NCBI RefSeq assembly: GCF_040954645.1
Contig: NC_092804.1
Location: 91,993,862-92,057,861, forward strand
From: Diabrotica undecimpunctata
Lineage: Eukaryota; Arthropoda; Insecta; Coleoptera; Chrysomelidae
Direction: 5' to 3'
DNA length: 64,000 nt
A program made the position numbers and the translations under genes. The notes beneath the pieces are model-generated. The model had not been told where the DNA came from. It ran no database searches and saw only the letters and a list, made by a program, of their open reading frames with translations. This document shows, piece after piece, positions 22,077 through 33,760 of this stretch (its first letter is position 1; every line of letters starts with the position of its first letter).

Positions 22077-24500
22077 CATATATATAAACATATATATAAA
22101 CATATGTAAACATTCAAATAAATGGTCAAACAAATACCTTGTTTTGACACAAAAACTGATAAGCTGATAACTCAAACAGGTTCTCCTTTTTTCTTTAAAT
22201 TACTTATTGAGAGAAAAAAATGCAAAAAATTGAAATAGATTTTACGGAAACAAATTGAATAAAGAAAATGTGAGAAAAGTTTACCAACAAAACCCAAAAT
22301 CAACAAATTAAATAGTTTACGTAGGTACGTCGGGCGCCAATTGTGTAACGTATAGCTCATCCATTACACATTAAAACCCCTCAGGGGTGTTGTTCGGCAT
22401 AAAATAATTAATTTTGGACAATTCGGGAATTATTAATAAAATAGGTTTTCAACACATGTCTTTATTAATTGATAAATTAATAAAATAACAAATTAGAATT
22501 TAACAATAATTAAAAAATTGAGGTTTTGATAACAGAGAATTAAGCATATATATCTACACAAATTCAAAGAAAGAAAGAAACTTAGCTTAAAAACCACGTA
22601 TATTTTTTCAAATCTAAACCAGGTGCATTTTCTCAAATCTAAACGAGGTGCATTTTCTCAAATCTAAACCAGGTGGCTGGAAAAACAAAAGCCGATATAA
22701 AATTTGACATGACTCGAGTTTTGTCCAACAACAGAAGAATTCTGGCAAGCGGAAAGCTCTTCTCTCTAAGACCTGCATACTGATTCAGAATTCTCTGATG
22801 TTGCCAAAACTCACGAATTAGCAATTGCAATTAATAGATTAATTAATTATTAAATGGAAAACGAAAAAGCAAAGTTGTATGATTCATGCTAGTGAGATTT
22901 ATATTGAATTATTATTATACAGCTAGTATAGGTAAAAAGAAAATAATAATAAAAATTCTAAGTGGTTTGTAACTACTAGCGTACACAAAATTATAAGAAA
23001 AACTAACAGTGCTCAGGTTATTGGTAAATGTTTGAAAATATGTTGTCGTTGTAAAAAGAACAAAGTATTAAACTTACCCAGACTGTTGGAAGTTTCTGAC
23101 CACGAAGATTTATTTTTATTGAGTACCTTGTTGGTTGCTGATTTATTTTAAAAAGGAAGTAAATCGAATCGGATTCATACAAGTAAATTATTATTTAGTA
23201 GTGGGCTTTCTGTTTCTTGTATGACAAAGTAAGCGCAGGTACAACTACGAGGGGACTTAAGAAATTAATCGGTGAATTTATTTGTAGTACGAAAATATTG
23301 AAATAAAATATAGGAATAAAAACAAAGGAAAAAGAAGTGATTATCAACAAGAATCAAATAGTACTAGCAGAAAATAATGGAAAGTACTTTGAAATTAATA
23401 AGAACAAAAATGTAACGTTTTAATCGTTAAAATATGTATTATTGTATATCAACATATGTATTTGTTGTATATTGACATATATGTTTGTTGTTTTTTTATT
23501 TCATGTACTGTAGAAATTTTTGTATATGAATTTCATGTGTATTGATAAATGACAGCAAATATTGAAGATTTAAATATGAATTTTAAATGATATTTTGAGA
23601 TTGAAATGAGTTTTAAAAGTTATTCACAGTAACAATTAATACAGTTATTGTTGCATTTATTTTTAATTGATCTGACATTCTTTACAGAATAATCGGTTTT
23701 TGTAATTTTGTTTGTTCTGTCATTTTGAGTAAATGTGTATATTGTTAGAGTGACTTTTCTTTGAGCTGATGAGTATAGTTGAGTTTTGCCCTTTGTCCCA
23801 GTTGTGTAGTGGTGTGTCCCCCTTTTTTGAACGAGTTCCCCTTTGCTCTTTTTGTTTATTCCCTATTTAGCCCATCTCTGACGGCGTATCAAATGCCACA
23901 GGTTAGTTGAAGCTTGTGTACGAGAAGTAGTCATTGTGAGTCGTTGAGAATATTCGACTAAGTTTAGTCTTAGTAGTAAACTGTTTGTTTGTTGTGTATT
24001 CTTTCTTGTATCTGAATGAACACAAGTGTAATATTTGTGATCAGGAGATGCTGTTTTAGTTTTGACTAGGAGCAGTCTCATTTATTTTTCGGAACAAGAG
24101 CTGGTTTATTTTGGTGTTATTTAGTGTAGTTCACTAAAGGTCAAGTTTTCAATATTAGTAGTGTTTTGTCTTCCCTTGTATGCACAGTTTATGTTGTTTG
24201 TTAGTGTCCATGTTGTCCAATGTTGTTTGAAACCATTTTTTTAGCCCTTGTTAGTGGAAGTGTGAATTTTAGAGAGACAGGTTATAGACCTCATTTTGTT
24301 TACCAACTGATTACTAAGTCAAGAGCAGAAGTTGCAACAAACTGGTTGAGTTTTGGATTCCAGTGCGTACATATGCAAGTGAGACTTACTATCAGGTGAT
24401 AAATAGAAACGGTTGTTTCTTAAAATTTTCATATTTTCTAATAGTTGTTGAGTTTGATCTTAGTTATTTTGTGTGTTTGCTCTCATCCAATTTTTGAAAA
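22077..24500. other. AT-rich stretch; possible LTR/leader debris
   Basis: No coding region recognised. A minus-strand TGGCGCCCGACG near 22331-22342, just downstream (minus sense) of a ...CGTTACA end, looks like an LTR end plus primer-binding site. A 26-bp sequence with CAAATCTAAACCAGGTG is repeated three times at 22604-22675. The part before 24501 may be the leader of the Ty3 relic. I could not find a matching LTR pair around it. Confidence 0.4.
22604..22675. repeat. Three tandem 26-bp repeats
   Basis: Units TTTTCTCAAATCTAAACCAG plus GTGCA follow each other three times with single-base variants. Confidence 0.85.
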
Positions 24501-25993
24501 ATGAAGTCCACCCAGATTAATCATTTGAAATCGGGAGAGTTATCTTATGAGCTTTTCATAAGAGGTAAAATTGTCCCAAATAAGACAGTTGATGATAAAA
24601 GAAAGATGTTAAGGGCTTTGTTGGCCAAGGAGGCCACTTCATCGTCAAGTTTAGTCGATTTGGTTAATAATGTAGTAGATCCTGAGAAGGAGTTGTGTGA
24701 GATTAAATTAATTATGGAAGATTTATATAGTAGTGCTCAATCAATGAATGCACAATCAACTAAAGCTGATTTTGCTAGATTTGAGACAAGGTCTACACAT
24801 TTAGACACCAGATTAAAAAAAGTTTGTTAATTATTTAATTTAATTATTTGTTAATTGTTTGTTAATTTGTTAATTGTTGAGTGTAAAGATGATTTGTTGA
24901 TGTTGAAGGGTGATGTTTTAAAAAAGGAAGAAATATCTGATGAATTAGTAAAACAATCCACTAGTAGCCCAGTCCTAGCCCCTATAGTTCCTAATTGTAC
25001 AGTCCCAGTCCCAATAATACAGGTTTCAACTCCTGTCATTATTTTTGATTTACATATTAAATTCAATGGAGGGGGTAAAGCCCTCCCCACATTTTTAGAA
25101 AAAGTCGGAGATTCTGCTAGGTCTAGGAATATTTCCGAAGACATCCTGTTTTGTTCAGCAATTGAGTTATTTGAAGGTAATGCTGCTATTTGTTATAGGA
25201 GTGTTAGAGATAAAGTTAATAGTTTGAATGAGTTGGTAGCCCTACTCAAATCTGCTTTTTTGCACCCAGATTATAATGATAATCTTTTAGATGAAATTAA
25301 AAGTAAAAAGCAAAAAAGGAATGAATCCATAACCATCTATTTAGCAGTGATGGAAATCATGTTTAAACGTTTGGAAACATACCCAAGTAAAGCCCAAAAG
25401 GTAAAGATAATGAGAAAAAATATTTTAGTAGATTACATTCCACTAATAGCCCTACAAGATTTTGCTACAGTAGAAATGTTAGTAGCTACAATAAAGCGTT
25501 TGGAGCAGAATGTCCTGCCTTTGTTGCAGACTACTAAGGGTCTTGCTGGTATTTCACTTGATGATTCAGACAAGCCTAAAGAACAAGTTCATGTGATGGA
25601 TAATCAAAATAAGCAAGACAAAAGTAAAGTAGGTAACAGACATGATAGAGAAAATAATTCTTCTAGGAGACCCAATCCTAAATATAAGTATGAAAATGAT
25701 AGACCCAGTCCACCAGAAAATACTGATGTAAGAAATCAGTCATTTTCATCCCCTCCCCCATTGATGCAGTCTTTCTTATCCCCACCTCCAATGACGCAAT
25801 CTTTTTCATCCCCACCTCCATTAATGCAGTCTCCCCCTCATTAAGCTCCCAGAAACCCGAGAAAGATGATTTGCTATAATTATAATAGGCCCGGTCATAT
25901 TTCCCGTGACTGTAGAAGCAAGCCAGTTTCTTGTTCTCGTTGTGGTCATAAAGATGTGTCTATATCTTCTTGTCCCAGGTGTTCAAAAAACTA
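24501..25993 (+). pseudogene. Ty3/gypsy gag pseudogene
   Basis: Gag forms the retrotransposon capsid. 24501-24830 opens with INHLKSGELSYELFIRG and DDKRKMLRALL, matching the start of the intact gag at 42688 (LDYELNVRG, DDKRKLLRGDL). After an AATTTGTTAA-type slip repeat and frame break at 24830-24855, the frame 24855-25844 continues through the capsid part: IKFNGGGKALPTFLEKVGDSARSRN, SEDILFCSAIELFEGNAAICYR. The C-terminus holds three near-repeats SSPPPLMQSF, LSPPPMTQSF and SSPPPLMQSP. A zinc knuckle follows in frame-broken form (25865-25920) with its second Cys changed to Tyr (CYNYNRPGH). Relative of the 42-47 kb element but clearly older. Confidence 0.88.
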
Positions 25994-26129
25994 GGTGATG
26001 TGCAGCCAGTCGGCAATTGCACTTCAAATAGATCTAAGAACGCCAGACCTTATAAGTCATCGTTAAATCCAATTTTTGAAAAATGAGATTTTGATAGTCG
26101 TCCTCATGTTAGTATTTGAATTTTTTCTA

Positions 26130-29100
26130 TAAACTTTGTAGTTCTTTTAGACAGTGGTTGCTCTACATCCGTTGTAGGTGCCGCTGGAGTTGAATTTTTG
26201 GATTCTCAAGAAATTAAATATAATCCCACATCTACTAAGCATGTCTGCTTAGCAGATGGTTCGAATAAATCAGTTGTTGGTACCATTGATCTTCCAATAG
26301 AAGCTGATGGTGTTTGTCATATGGTGAAATTTTTTATTGTACCTTCTGTCCCTTACAATTTTATTTTGGGAAATAATTTTATGCAGCAGTTCTCGCTGTT
26401 ATTAAACTTTGAGGATGGAACATGGCATTCTTCCCGAAGGAAAAATAAAATAGAAACTTTGTATTCCGTAGACTTATTGTCTACTTCTGAGAAGAATATG
26501 GCAAAGTCAATAGTAGAATATTTTGGAGAAGTCTCTAGTTCTAAATATTATGGAAGAACCAACAAAATAGAAATGGTTATTGACACAGGTGATGCTAAAC
26601 CATTTAAGAAAAGACAGTATCCTTTATCCCCATACATAAATAAAATACTACATGAAGAGTTAGATGAAATGTTAAGATTAGGAGTAATCGAACCAGCACA
26701 ATCCCCATGATCAAGTCTAGTACTGTTATTTAAAAAGAAGTCAGGAGAATATAGGTTTTGTTTTGATGGTCGTTCATTGAATGAAGTTACAGTTTATGAT
26801 AGTTATCCCCTGCCCCAGATAGATAGAATCCTGTCATTGCTTAGAGGAGCTAAATGCATTAGCTCTATTGATTTTAGAAAATCATTTTGGCAGATCCCAC
26901 TTCATCCTGACTCAAGGGAAAAAGACAGCCTTCAATGTTTCTAGTAGAGGTTCTTTTCAATTCACTTCTGTTCCCTTTGGTTTGTTCAATAGTGCACAGA
27001 TTCAACAAAGACTTTTTGATGCTATTTTTGGACCTCAATTCGAGCCCTACATTTTTTGTTATTTGAATGACATTATAGTATGTACCCCAGCATTTGAGAA
27101 ACATATTAATTTGTTAAAGATTATTAAAGAGAAGCTTAAGGAAGCAAACTTGACCATCAACGTTGAAAAGTGTGATTTTTTTAAGTCGGAATTCAAGTAT
27201 CTTGGTTATGTAGTTGATAATAATTCTTTAAAAACAGATCCAGAAAAAATTCTTGCTATATTCAATTATCCTAGACTAACTAATTCCACTGAAATTAAAA
27301 GATTTATCGGTATGTGTTCTTGGTACCGTCGTTTCATTAAAGATTTTTCCAATTTAGCCTCCCCTATAAATGATCTTCTCAAAGGTCATCGCAGGAAGAA
27401 ACAGCCTGTAGTTTGGACAAGTGAAGCTGAACAAGCTTTTTTGAAAATTAAAGAACTTCTAATTTCTGCCCCTATTTTAGCCTAGCCCAATTTTGATCTT
27501 CTCTTTGTTGTGCAATGTGATGCATCTGATACCGGTCTTGGTGATGTTTTGACACAAACTATAAATGGTGAAGAAAAGGTTATTGCGTATGTTAGTAGAT
27601 CTCTTTCCAGGGCTGAAAGAAATTATTCGGTTACAAAGAGAGAATGTCTTGCTGTGATCTTCGCTATCGAGAAATTTCGAGGTTACATAGAGGGAGTCAA
27701 GTTTTCGGTCATTACTGACCACCATTTACTGCTTTGGTTGAATAAATTATCCAATCCTACTGGTAAACTAGCCAGATGGGCCATGCGCCTAAGACAGCAT
27801 ACTTTTGATTTAATTCATAGAAAAGGAAAATCCCATTTAGTCCCTGATGCTCTATCTCGAGCTCACACCAATGATCCAGCCAAAACTACCCAAGAGATTT
27901 GTTATTTAGAGGTTGATGTAGATAGAATAGACCCTTGGTTCGATAATGTAAGATCAAAGATACTCCGATGCCCCCTTGATTTTCCACAGTGGAAGGTGGA
28001 GAATGATTTTGTTTATAAGTTTGTCCCTACCACTAATTCTTTTAAGACTAATGATGTAGAGTAGAAAATTCTTGTGCCCAAACCACAAAGGTTTGAAGTG
28101 ATGCAATCTTGTCATGAGCCACCTACGTGTGCTCACTTTGGATTTTATAAAACTTTGTCCTGTATCCAAGAAAGATACTATTGGCCGCCCAAGATGCGCT
28201 GTGATGTGCTTAAGTTTATCAGGTCATGTAAAGTTTGTCCCGTATTCAGGAAAGATACTATTGGCCTAAGATTCGTTGTGATATGCTTAATTTGTCAGGT
28301 CATGTAAAGTTTGTGATGCTCAGAAGTCACCAAATTATGCTCCATTAGGTAAAATGGGTAAGCAGAGAGAGGCCAAGTTTCCTTGGCAGATAGTTGCTAT
28401 AGATCTGATAGGTCCCTTTGTTCGTTCAAAGAAAGGTTATACGTGGTTGTTAGTAGTTGCTGATTGATTTAGTAAATATACATTAGTCCATCCTTTGAGA
28501 AAGGCGACGGCTAAGAATATTGTTGAGTTTTTGGAAAATGATGTTTTCCTAATGTTTGGTGTTCCTCAATATGTGATTTGTGATAATGCCTCAAATCTGA
28601 ACAATCCTCTCTTAATTGAGCTCTGTAATAGGTATAACGTTCAGAAAGTATGGTTTAGCCGAGTATATGCACCGCAGTGCAATTTTGTAGAGAGGAACAA
28701 TAGAACCGTTGGTACAACAATACGTACATATGTGAAAGACCACGTAGAATTTGTAGACTACAAGAATTTAGCAAAGATCAGACAAGGCATGAAGTGACTG
28801 GATATACTCCAGCTTTCCTTAATTATGGCTGTCATGTTCCCTTAAGTGGAAACTACTATGGTGTTGATCACAAGGATCAACAGAATCAAGATATTGAGAT
28901 AATTCCAGGTGACCGTAACATGTATGCTTCAGGAGTTAAAAGTTTAGATAAAGTTTTTGAAAATATTAAGGCTAATCTTCGAAAAGGATATGAACGTAAC
29001 GCTATAAGTTACAACTTAGGTAGAAGAGAAGTCCAATTTCAAGTGGGTGATAGAGTTTGGTAAAGAAATAAGGTTTTGTCTTGTGCTGTTAACAAGTTTA

Positions 29101-29252
29101 TGTCCAAACTAGCACCAAAATCAAGGAAAAATTGTCACTAGTAGTTTATCATTTGTCAGATTTAAATGGTTCAGATCTTGGTAAGTGGCATGTTAAAGAT
29201 TTAAAGCCTTTTGTGTCAGATGAGAACAATATGTCATCCTTAAGTAATTAGT
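26130..29252 (+). pseudogene. Ty3/gypsy pol pseudogene
   Basis: Domains are in normal order but broken. Protease: VVLLDSGCSTSVVG (~26140). RT: stop at 26708 after EPAQSP, frameshift near 26910, FGLFNSAQIQQRLFD, and catalytic box YLNDI instead of YLDDI (~27061), so one essential Asp is lost. Stop at 27483. RNase H: CDASDTGLGDVL (27517). Stop at 28062. Integrase zinc finger: HFGFYKTL at ~28137 and CKVC, where an ~82-bp piece is duplicated in tandem (28150-28310). Integrase core: IDLIGP (~28398), CDNASN (~28580), VERNNR (~28690), with a TGA at ~28465. Chromodomain-like tail: WHVKDLKPFVSDENN to the stop at 29252. Dead copy. Confidence 0.9.
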
Positions 29253-30199
29253 ACATTCTATCCCATGTTTTTGTTTTCTAGTTTGTATGTTGATTTGATT
29301 TCATCCCTTTGGAATATAGGTTCACTTTTGATAATTTTAGTACAGGTAACCTATTTTGATTGAAGACACATGTGATAATCACATTTTGTCGTATGTAGAT
29401 ATATAGATTTAGGGTCTATATCCTAATTTTTTTGTGGAACCTTTGCCGAATTCCCTGTCTCGCTAGGCGTATAGTGGAGATAAGCCGACGCCTACCTGCT
29501 GAGTGTAGATCAATTCTTTTGTTTTTGTGTACCGCATTTGGTCTAGGCAACGAGGTGACATGGCTATGCCTGTCCGACAAATCACTTGTGTTACTGCTGT
29601 GAATGTCAGCGAGGTTCACTGCTGGGCATAAGGTTAGTTTCCCTTAAGGCATAGAAACTCATGTCACCTACAATTCATTTTAGAGTCCAAAATTTCAATC
29701 TACTCGACTTTAAAGAGTCTGGCGAGCGATGGCACGCTAGTCCATTTCTTATAACTAATGTTGTTTTTATTGTTTAATCCCAAACTGGCCATCATCTAAA
29801 ATATATTATTAAGAAGTCTCGACCCATTTAAGAGGTCATCAGTTGATTTTGTTTTTGTTGTTTTGTCTTTATCAAAAACTGGATAAAGTTATCCAAGTTT
29901 TCTCTTTTCAGAAGTGGCAATTGTAGCAATAATAATTTCCTTTAAAATGCAAAGTATAAAAATTTTCTAATAACTCCTGGACTATATACATAAATCTATT
30001 TGTCTTTATTTACATTCAAATCCCCCAAAGAAAAAATCGAGTTACGAAGTTAAAATAATCAATATAATACGTGTTATTTCTACGAATTTAAAAGAGTTGT
30101 TTTGATTCAAGGTTAAATCCCCTGTTTGTCAAGAAATTTCGTTGCGAGAACAGGTTAGATCGGAAAAGGGTGGCATTGGCAGCCGACCGAGATACAGAA
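29253..30199. other. Non-coding sequence downstream of the Ty3 pol relic
   Basis: Probably 3' untranslated or LTR sequence of the 24.5-29.3 kb element, but no matching LTR was found upstream. Short open frames look random. Confidence 0.4.
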
Positions 30200-31064
30200 A
30201 GATCGGCCGAGGGGAATTGAGGTCAAGTTGAACGATTTGGTCAAAAATAAGTGATGTACATTGTACACCCTAAGTAATGTGTCAACTCTGATAGGGGTAA
30301 TCACTGTTTTGTTTGTTTGTAAGCCGTCCCTCATATGGGATATTTGTAATACGGCGAGTACAACAAACTTGAAGGATATGTTCCATTGTTGAGTTTTAAG
30401 AAGCCCAGTCTAAAATCTATATAAAATTTATTAGAACCAGTTCCCGACTCCAGAAGTTTCAGTGTAAAATTTTATGTGAAAACCCAGGTAACATTTTGTA
30501 TTTAATTTTCAAAGTAAAGATGGACATATTTTATAAAGTAAAATTTGCTTTCATTAAAATTTAAGAATTTGTAATAATTAAAATTATATGTCTTAGTGCG
30601 TGGTTAGCTGTCATTTTAATTGTTCTATTTTAAAATGTAATGTTAACATGACAGCTAGCTTTATTATTTTTGATATTAATTTGTATTGGTTTTTTAAAGA
30701 AGGTTAACCTGTCTATGAATTGTTTCATTCTAAAGATATTTCTTTGTTTGTAACAATTTTTCTTTGTAAGTTTTTGTAGTATCTTCAACTCCTAGAGTTT
30801 GTAAACAGATAAGGACGCATGTAAGTTTTTCTTTGTATTTTTGTATTTTGCGACTATTAATATGATATTTTTGCATTGTCTATTTTGTAACTGTTTGTGG
30901 TGAGACACAATAAATGTTTAATTTGTTTTAAACCATTTTGTTTACTTTTCTTAACTAACTCTCTAACTCCTTTTTTGAGTTCCATGTAAAAAAGATATAT
31001 TTTTCCAATAATTAATAATTAATAATTATTTCAACAGTTACAACTAGTTGTTGTAATCGTTATA
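30200..31064 (+). repeat. Candidate LTR with TATA box, poly(A) signal and primer-binding-site-like end
   Basis: TATATAAA at ~30418, AATAAA at ~30910 and, directly after this stretch, TTTGGCACCTCGAAGTGG at ~31065 are in the order expected for a 5' LTR followed by a tRNA primer-binding site. The start is not resolved and no partner LTR was seen, so this is inference. Confidence 0.4.
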
Positions 31065-31406
31065 ATTTGGCACCTCGAAGTGGCGTTCTTTTTAAATTAC
31101 TAGAGGTGTTTCCTGTTTCCTTTCTGTGTTTTGTTTTATTTGTCCCAAGAGATTTATGACCCTTTGTTTCATATTTTTGTAGTTGCCCCAATCCAAACCC
31201 CTTGTCATTTACTTATCTACGACCCCAGCTCTCCTAAGAAACCCTAAGTGCCATCCGCATAAGTTTCGATTTGTTTTGCTTGCCTATATTCGCTCCCAGT
31301 AATTTCTATCCCCAATCTTCTACCCCTTATAATCCTACCCTATTGTAGACAAAATATATTCGTTACAATATATCTTATGTACGGTAGTTAAAAAGCTATC
31401 TCCCCT

Positions 31407-32857
31407 CAGGGCCGCCGCTATCATGTGTGCCAAGTGTGCATCGCACACGGGTGGCCAACAATAGGGGCGGCCAAAAGCAGTCCACTGATGATAATACTTT
31501 TTTAAAACGAAAATTAATTCAAATATATAAATAGTAATGATTCAGATAATTATGAGAACTCTAATATTCCAAACAATAATAATTATTCAGTACGTGATAA
31601 TATTCAAATGCGTTTCATTTATTATGTATACTTCATTTTTCATCCTAATCTAAAAAAATGTCAGAAAATATTATTTATTGTATAAACTGCGCCCTTTTGC
31701 AGGTGCAGTCATAAAGCAGTTTCGGGAATACTATTTAATTAAAAGCGGCTGGCGGCTTTCGGACTTCAGTTATTTGGGATTTCACACGTAGATACTTTAC
31801 AAGAATTTAGGCAAGTGGTTGTAAAGTTTCTGTTATAATATTATTCCTATGGTTATGTTTATAGATGGGTTATTATGTCTTATGTTCAGTCTTAGTTGAG
31901 AATTCGATGAATTTAGACACGCCTTTGATAAATTTTGTTTGTAAAATATAGTAGTGTACCCGTTTCTCTTGCACAGTAGGTACTGTATTTCGAAGTAACG
32001 TCGAGATCAGAGTAATTTTATTCGTATACGCGTTACGGCTACATATTATTTGGAGAAACATTATTTGGACAACTTATTTGAAGTGTTTTTGGATTTATTT
32101 TGTTAAATTCGCCCTGCTTCGTTCTTAAGTGATAATTTCAAAATGTCCGAAAAAAAAAGAGAACGACTTTCAGGCTTTCAATATAGAAAAATAAAAGGGG
32201 CAAAAACGGAGGAGAAAAAAGAACTTAGCGGTGCACTGGAATCATTTTTGATGAAAAACATACATGAAAATATAGAAGAATCGGATATAAATTTAGGACT
32301 TTTAACTTCAAGCGAAGTCCAAACCATAGAAAAAAGTACCAAACAATTGAAGATTTCTGCGGATAGAGACGGAGGATTTGATAACAATAAAAACTTAAGA
32401 TTATTAAAAACTATTTGCGATCCTTAATGAAGCAAGATAGACTTTCTGCTTTAGCAATGTTATCTATAGAACATGAAGTGTGTGCGACATTGTACATTAA
32501 AGATATTGTTTATTTACATTATGCCATTATTTTAATTAAATGTACGTTTAAATTAGGATATTAGGATATACATATTCTGGACGTCGGATCATGGTTATTA
32601 AATTAGTATAAAGGACGATTAAATTAGGATATTAGGATGGGATATTAGGATATACATTAGGATAATATATGGACGTTGGATCATGGAGATTAGTCTAAAT
32701 GTTCAAGTAAGTATTTATCTATTTACAAATTATTATTGTTATATTATGCATCTTCTGCACATTTCTTTAAATAATAGTATGTATGTCTAAAGTATTGGAA
32801 GGGGGGCGGCAAATATTAAGTTGCACACGGGCGGCCAATACCTTAGCGGTGGCCCTG
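31407..32857 (+). mobile_element. hAT element, internally deleted, in Ty3 relic
   Basis: Inverted ends CAGGGCCGCCGCTA (31407) and, inverted, CAGGGCCACCGCTA (32857) differ at one base. They are flanked by the 8-bp target duplication TCTCCCCT (31399-31406 and 32858-32865), as expected for hAT. Further inside, CACACGGGTGGCC and GGCGGCCCGTGTG-type sequence is shared. At 1.45 kb it is too short for a full transposase. Confidence 0.9.
32143..32520 (+). pseudogene. Internally deleted hAT transposase
   Basis: It starts MSEKKRERLSGFQYRKIKG, resembling the N-terminus of ZMYM1-like/hAT transposases. After ~80 codons it goes straight into the C-terminal dimerisation tail: NLRLLKT, a frame slip near 32415, then MKQDRLSALAMLSIEHEV (32427-32480). 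The DDE catalytic core between is absent. It could not catalyse transposition; such copies move only if a full-length relative supplies the enzyme. Confidence 0.75.
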
Positions 32858-33189
32858 TCTCCCCTCGTATATACACTGAGAAATCCCGATGGTATATACA
32901 CTGAGAAATCGCGACTTAAAGATTTGAAACCATATCTCGATGATTCTGATAATTCGTCAAGTGATGTTGAATCCGATCAGGATTAGATTGTTTTGTTTAC
33001 CGTATAATATTATCTACAGTCCTATCTATATACTCATTTATGAATAATATTCTCTTTTATTTTCTCTCTTCTAACGGTTAGCGTTAACGCAGAACGCAAG
33101 CTTACGTAAGTTCGTTCTGGACCGGAAGTGTCTTCGTGTATCTAATCCACGCCCCCTGGTGGCGTAGGTACGCCACTCGCATCTCTAGG

Positions 33190-33760
33190 CCACGCCCCTC
33201 GGCCAATGGTGTCATAGGATCGCCACAAAGTAAACGCCCGACCAATGGTGGCATAGGAACGTCCAACTTGTGACGTTAGAACATATCCTCAACCAATGGT
33301 GGCATAGGAACGTCCCCTCGTGACGTTAGAACCTATGCACGACCAATGGTGATACAGAAACGCAATACTCGTAACATAAGAACGTCTCCTCGACCAATGG
33401 TGACACAAAAACGCCCTACTCGTGACGTCGGAAGGTATCTACGTCAAATAGCGCCATCATGACATCAAATTGAGTTCATCCTCGTATCTCACCGACCAAT
33501 GGTGGCATAAGAATGCCTCCAATGGGAACGTGTGCGTCGACGTCCAATGAGAACTACGTACATCGAACAATGGTGGAAGCGTCCCACGGAAAGACACCCA
33601 AACGCCCCCCATTCCCCAATAATAACAAAAATACGCCTCAACGTACACCAATGAGAATGACTGGTGGAGACGTTCCACAATATTAACGAAAAAACCCCCA
33701 AACGCCCCCCCATTCCCCCAATAATAACGAAGATACGCCTGGATGAACACGAATGGTGAC
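33190..33760. repeat. Degenerate ~50-bp repeats with CCAAT and TGACGT motifs
   Basis: CCAATGG-type motifs lie at 33203, 33242, 33293, 33343, 33393, 33496 and 33519, mostly ~50 bp apart, with GGCATAGGAACGTCC and CGTGACGTTAGAAC between them. TGACGT occurs at ~33271, 33320 and 33424. A second repeat of ~115 bp (ACGCCCCCCATTCCCCAATAA type) lies at 33600-33745. The region is GC-richer than its surroundings. The long minus-strand frames across it follow from the repeats and low stop density; I do not call them genes. Confidence 0.75.

Larger units (their letters stand above)
31370..32986 (+). pseudogene. Ty3/gypsy pol C-terminus, split by a hAT insertion
   Basis: 31372-31406 reads YILCTVVKKLSP and, after the inserted hAT, 32866-32983 continues VYTLRNPDG, KSRLKDLKPYLDDSDNSSSD, ending VESDQD. 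This matches the tail of the intact pol at 47280-47435 (KYIPCTVVRVISPLVYEL, FHVKDLLPD). A small duplication of the TATATACACTGAGAAATC motif lies at 32868-32910. The upstream gag and pol are missing between the candidate primer site at 31065 and 31370, so this is an internally deleted copy. Confidence 0.75.
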
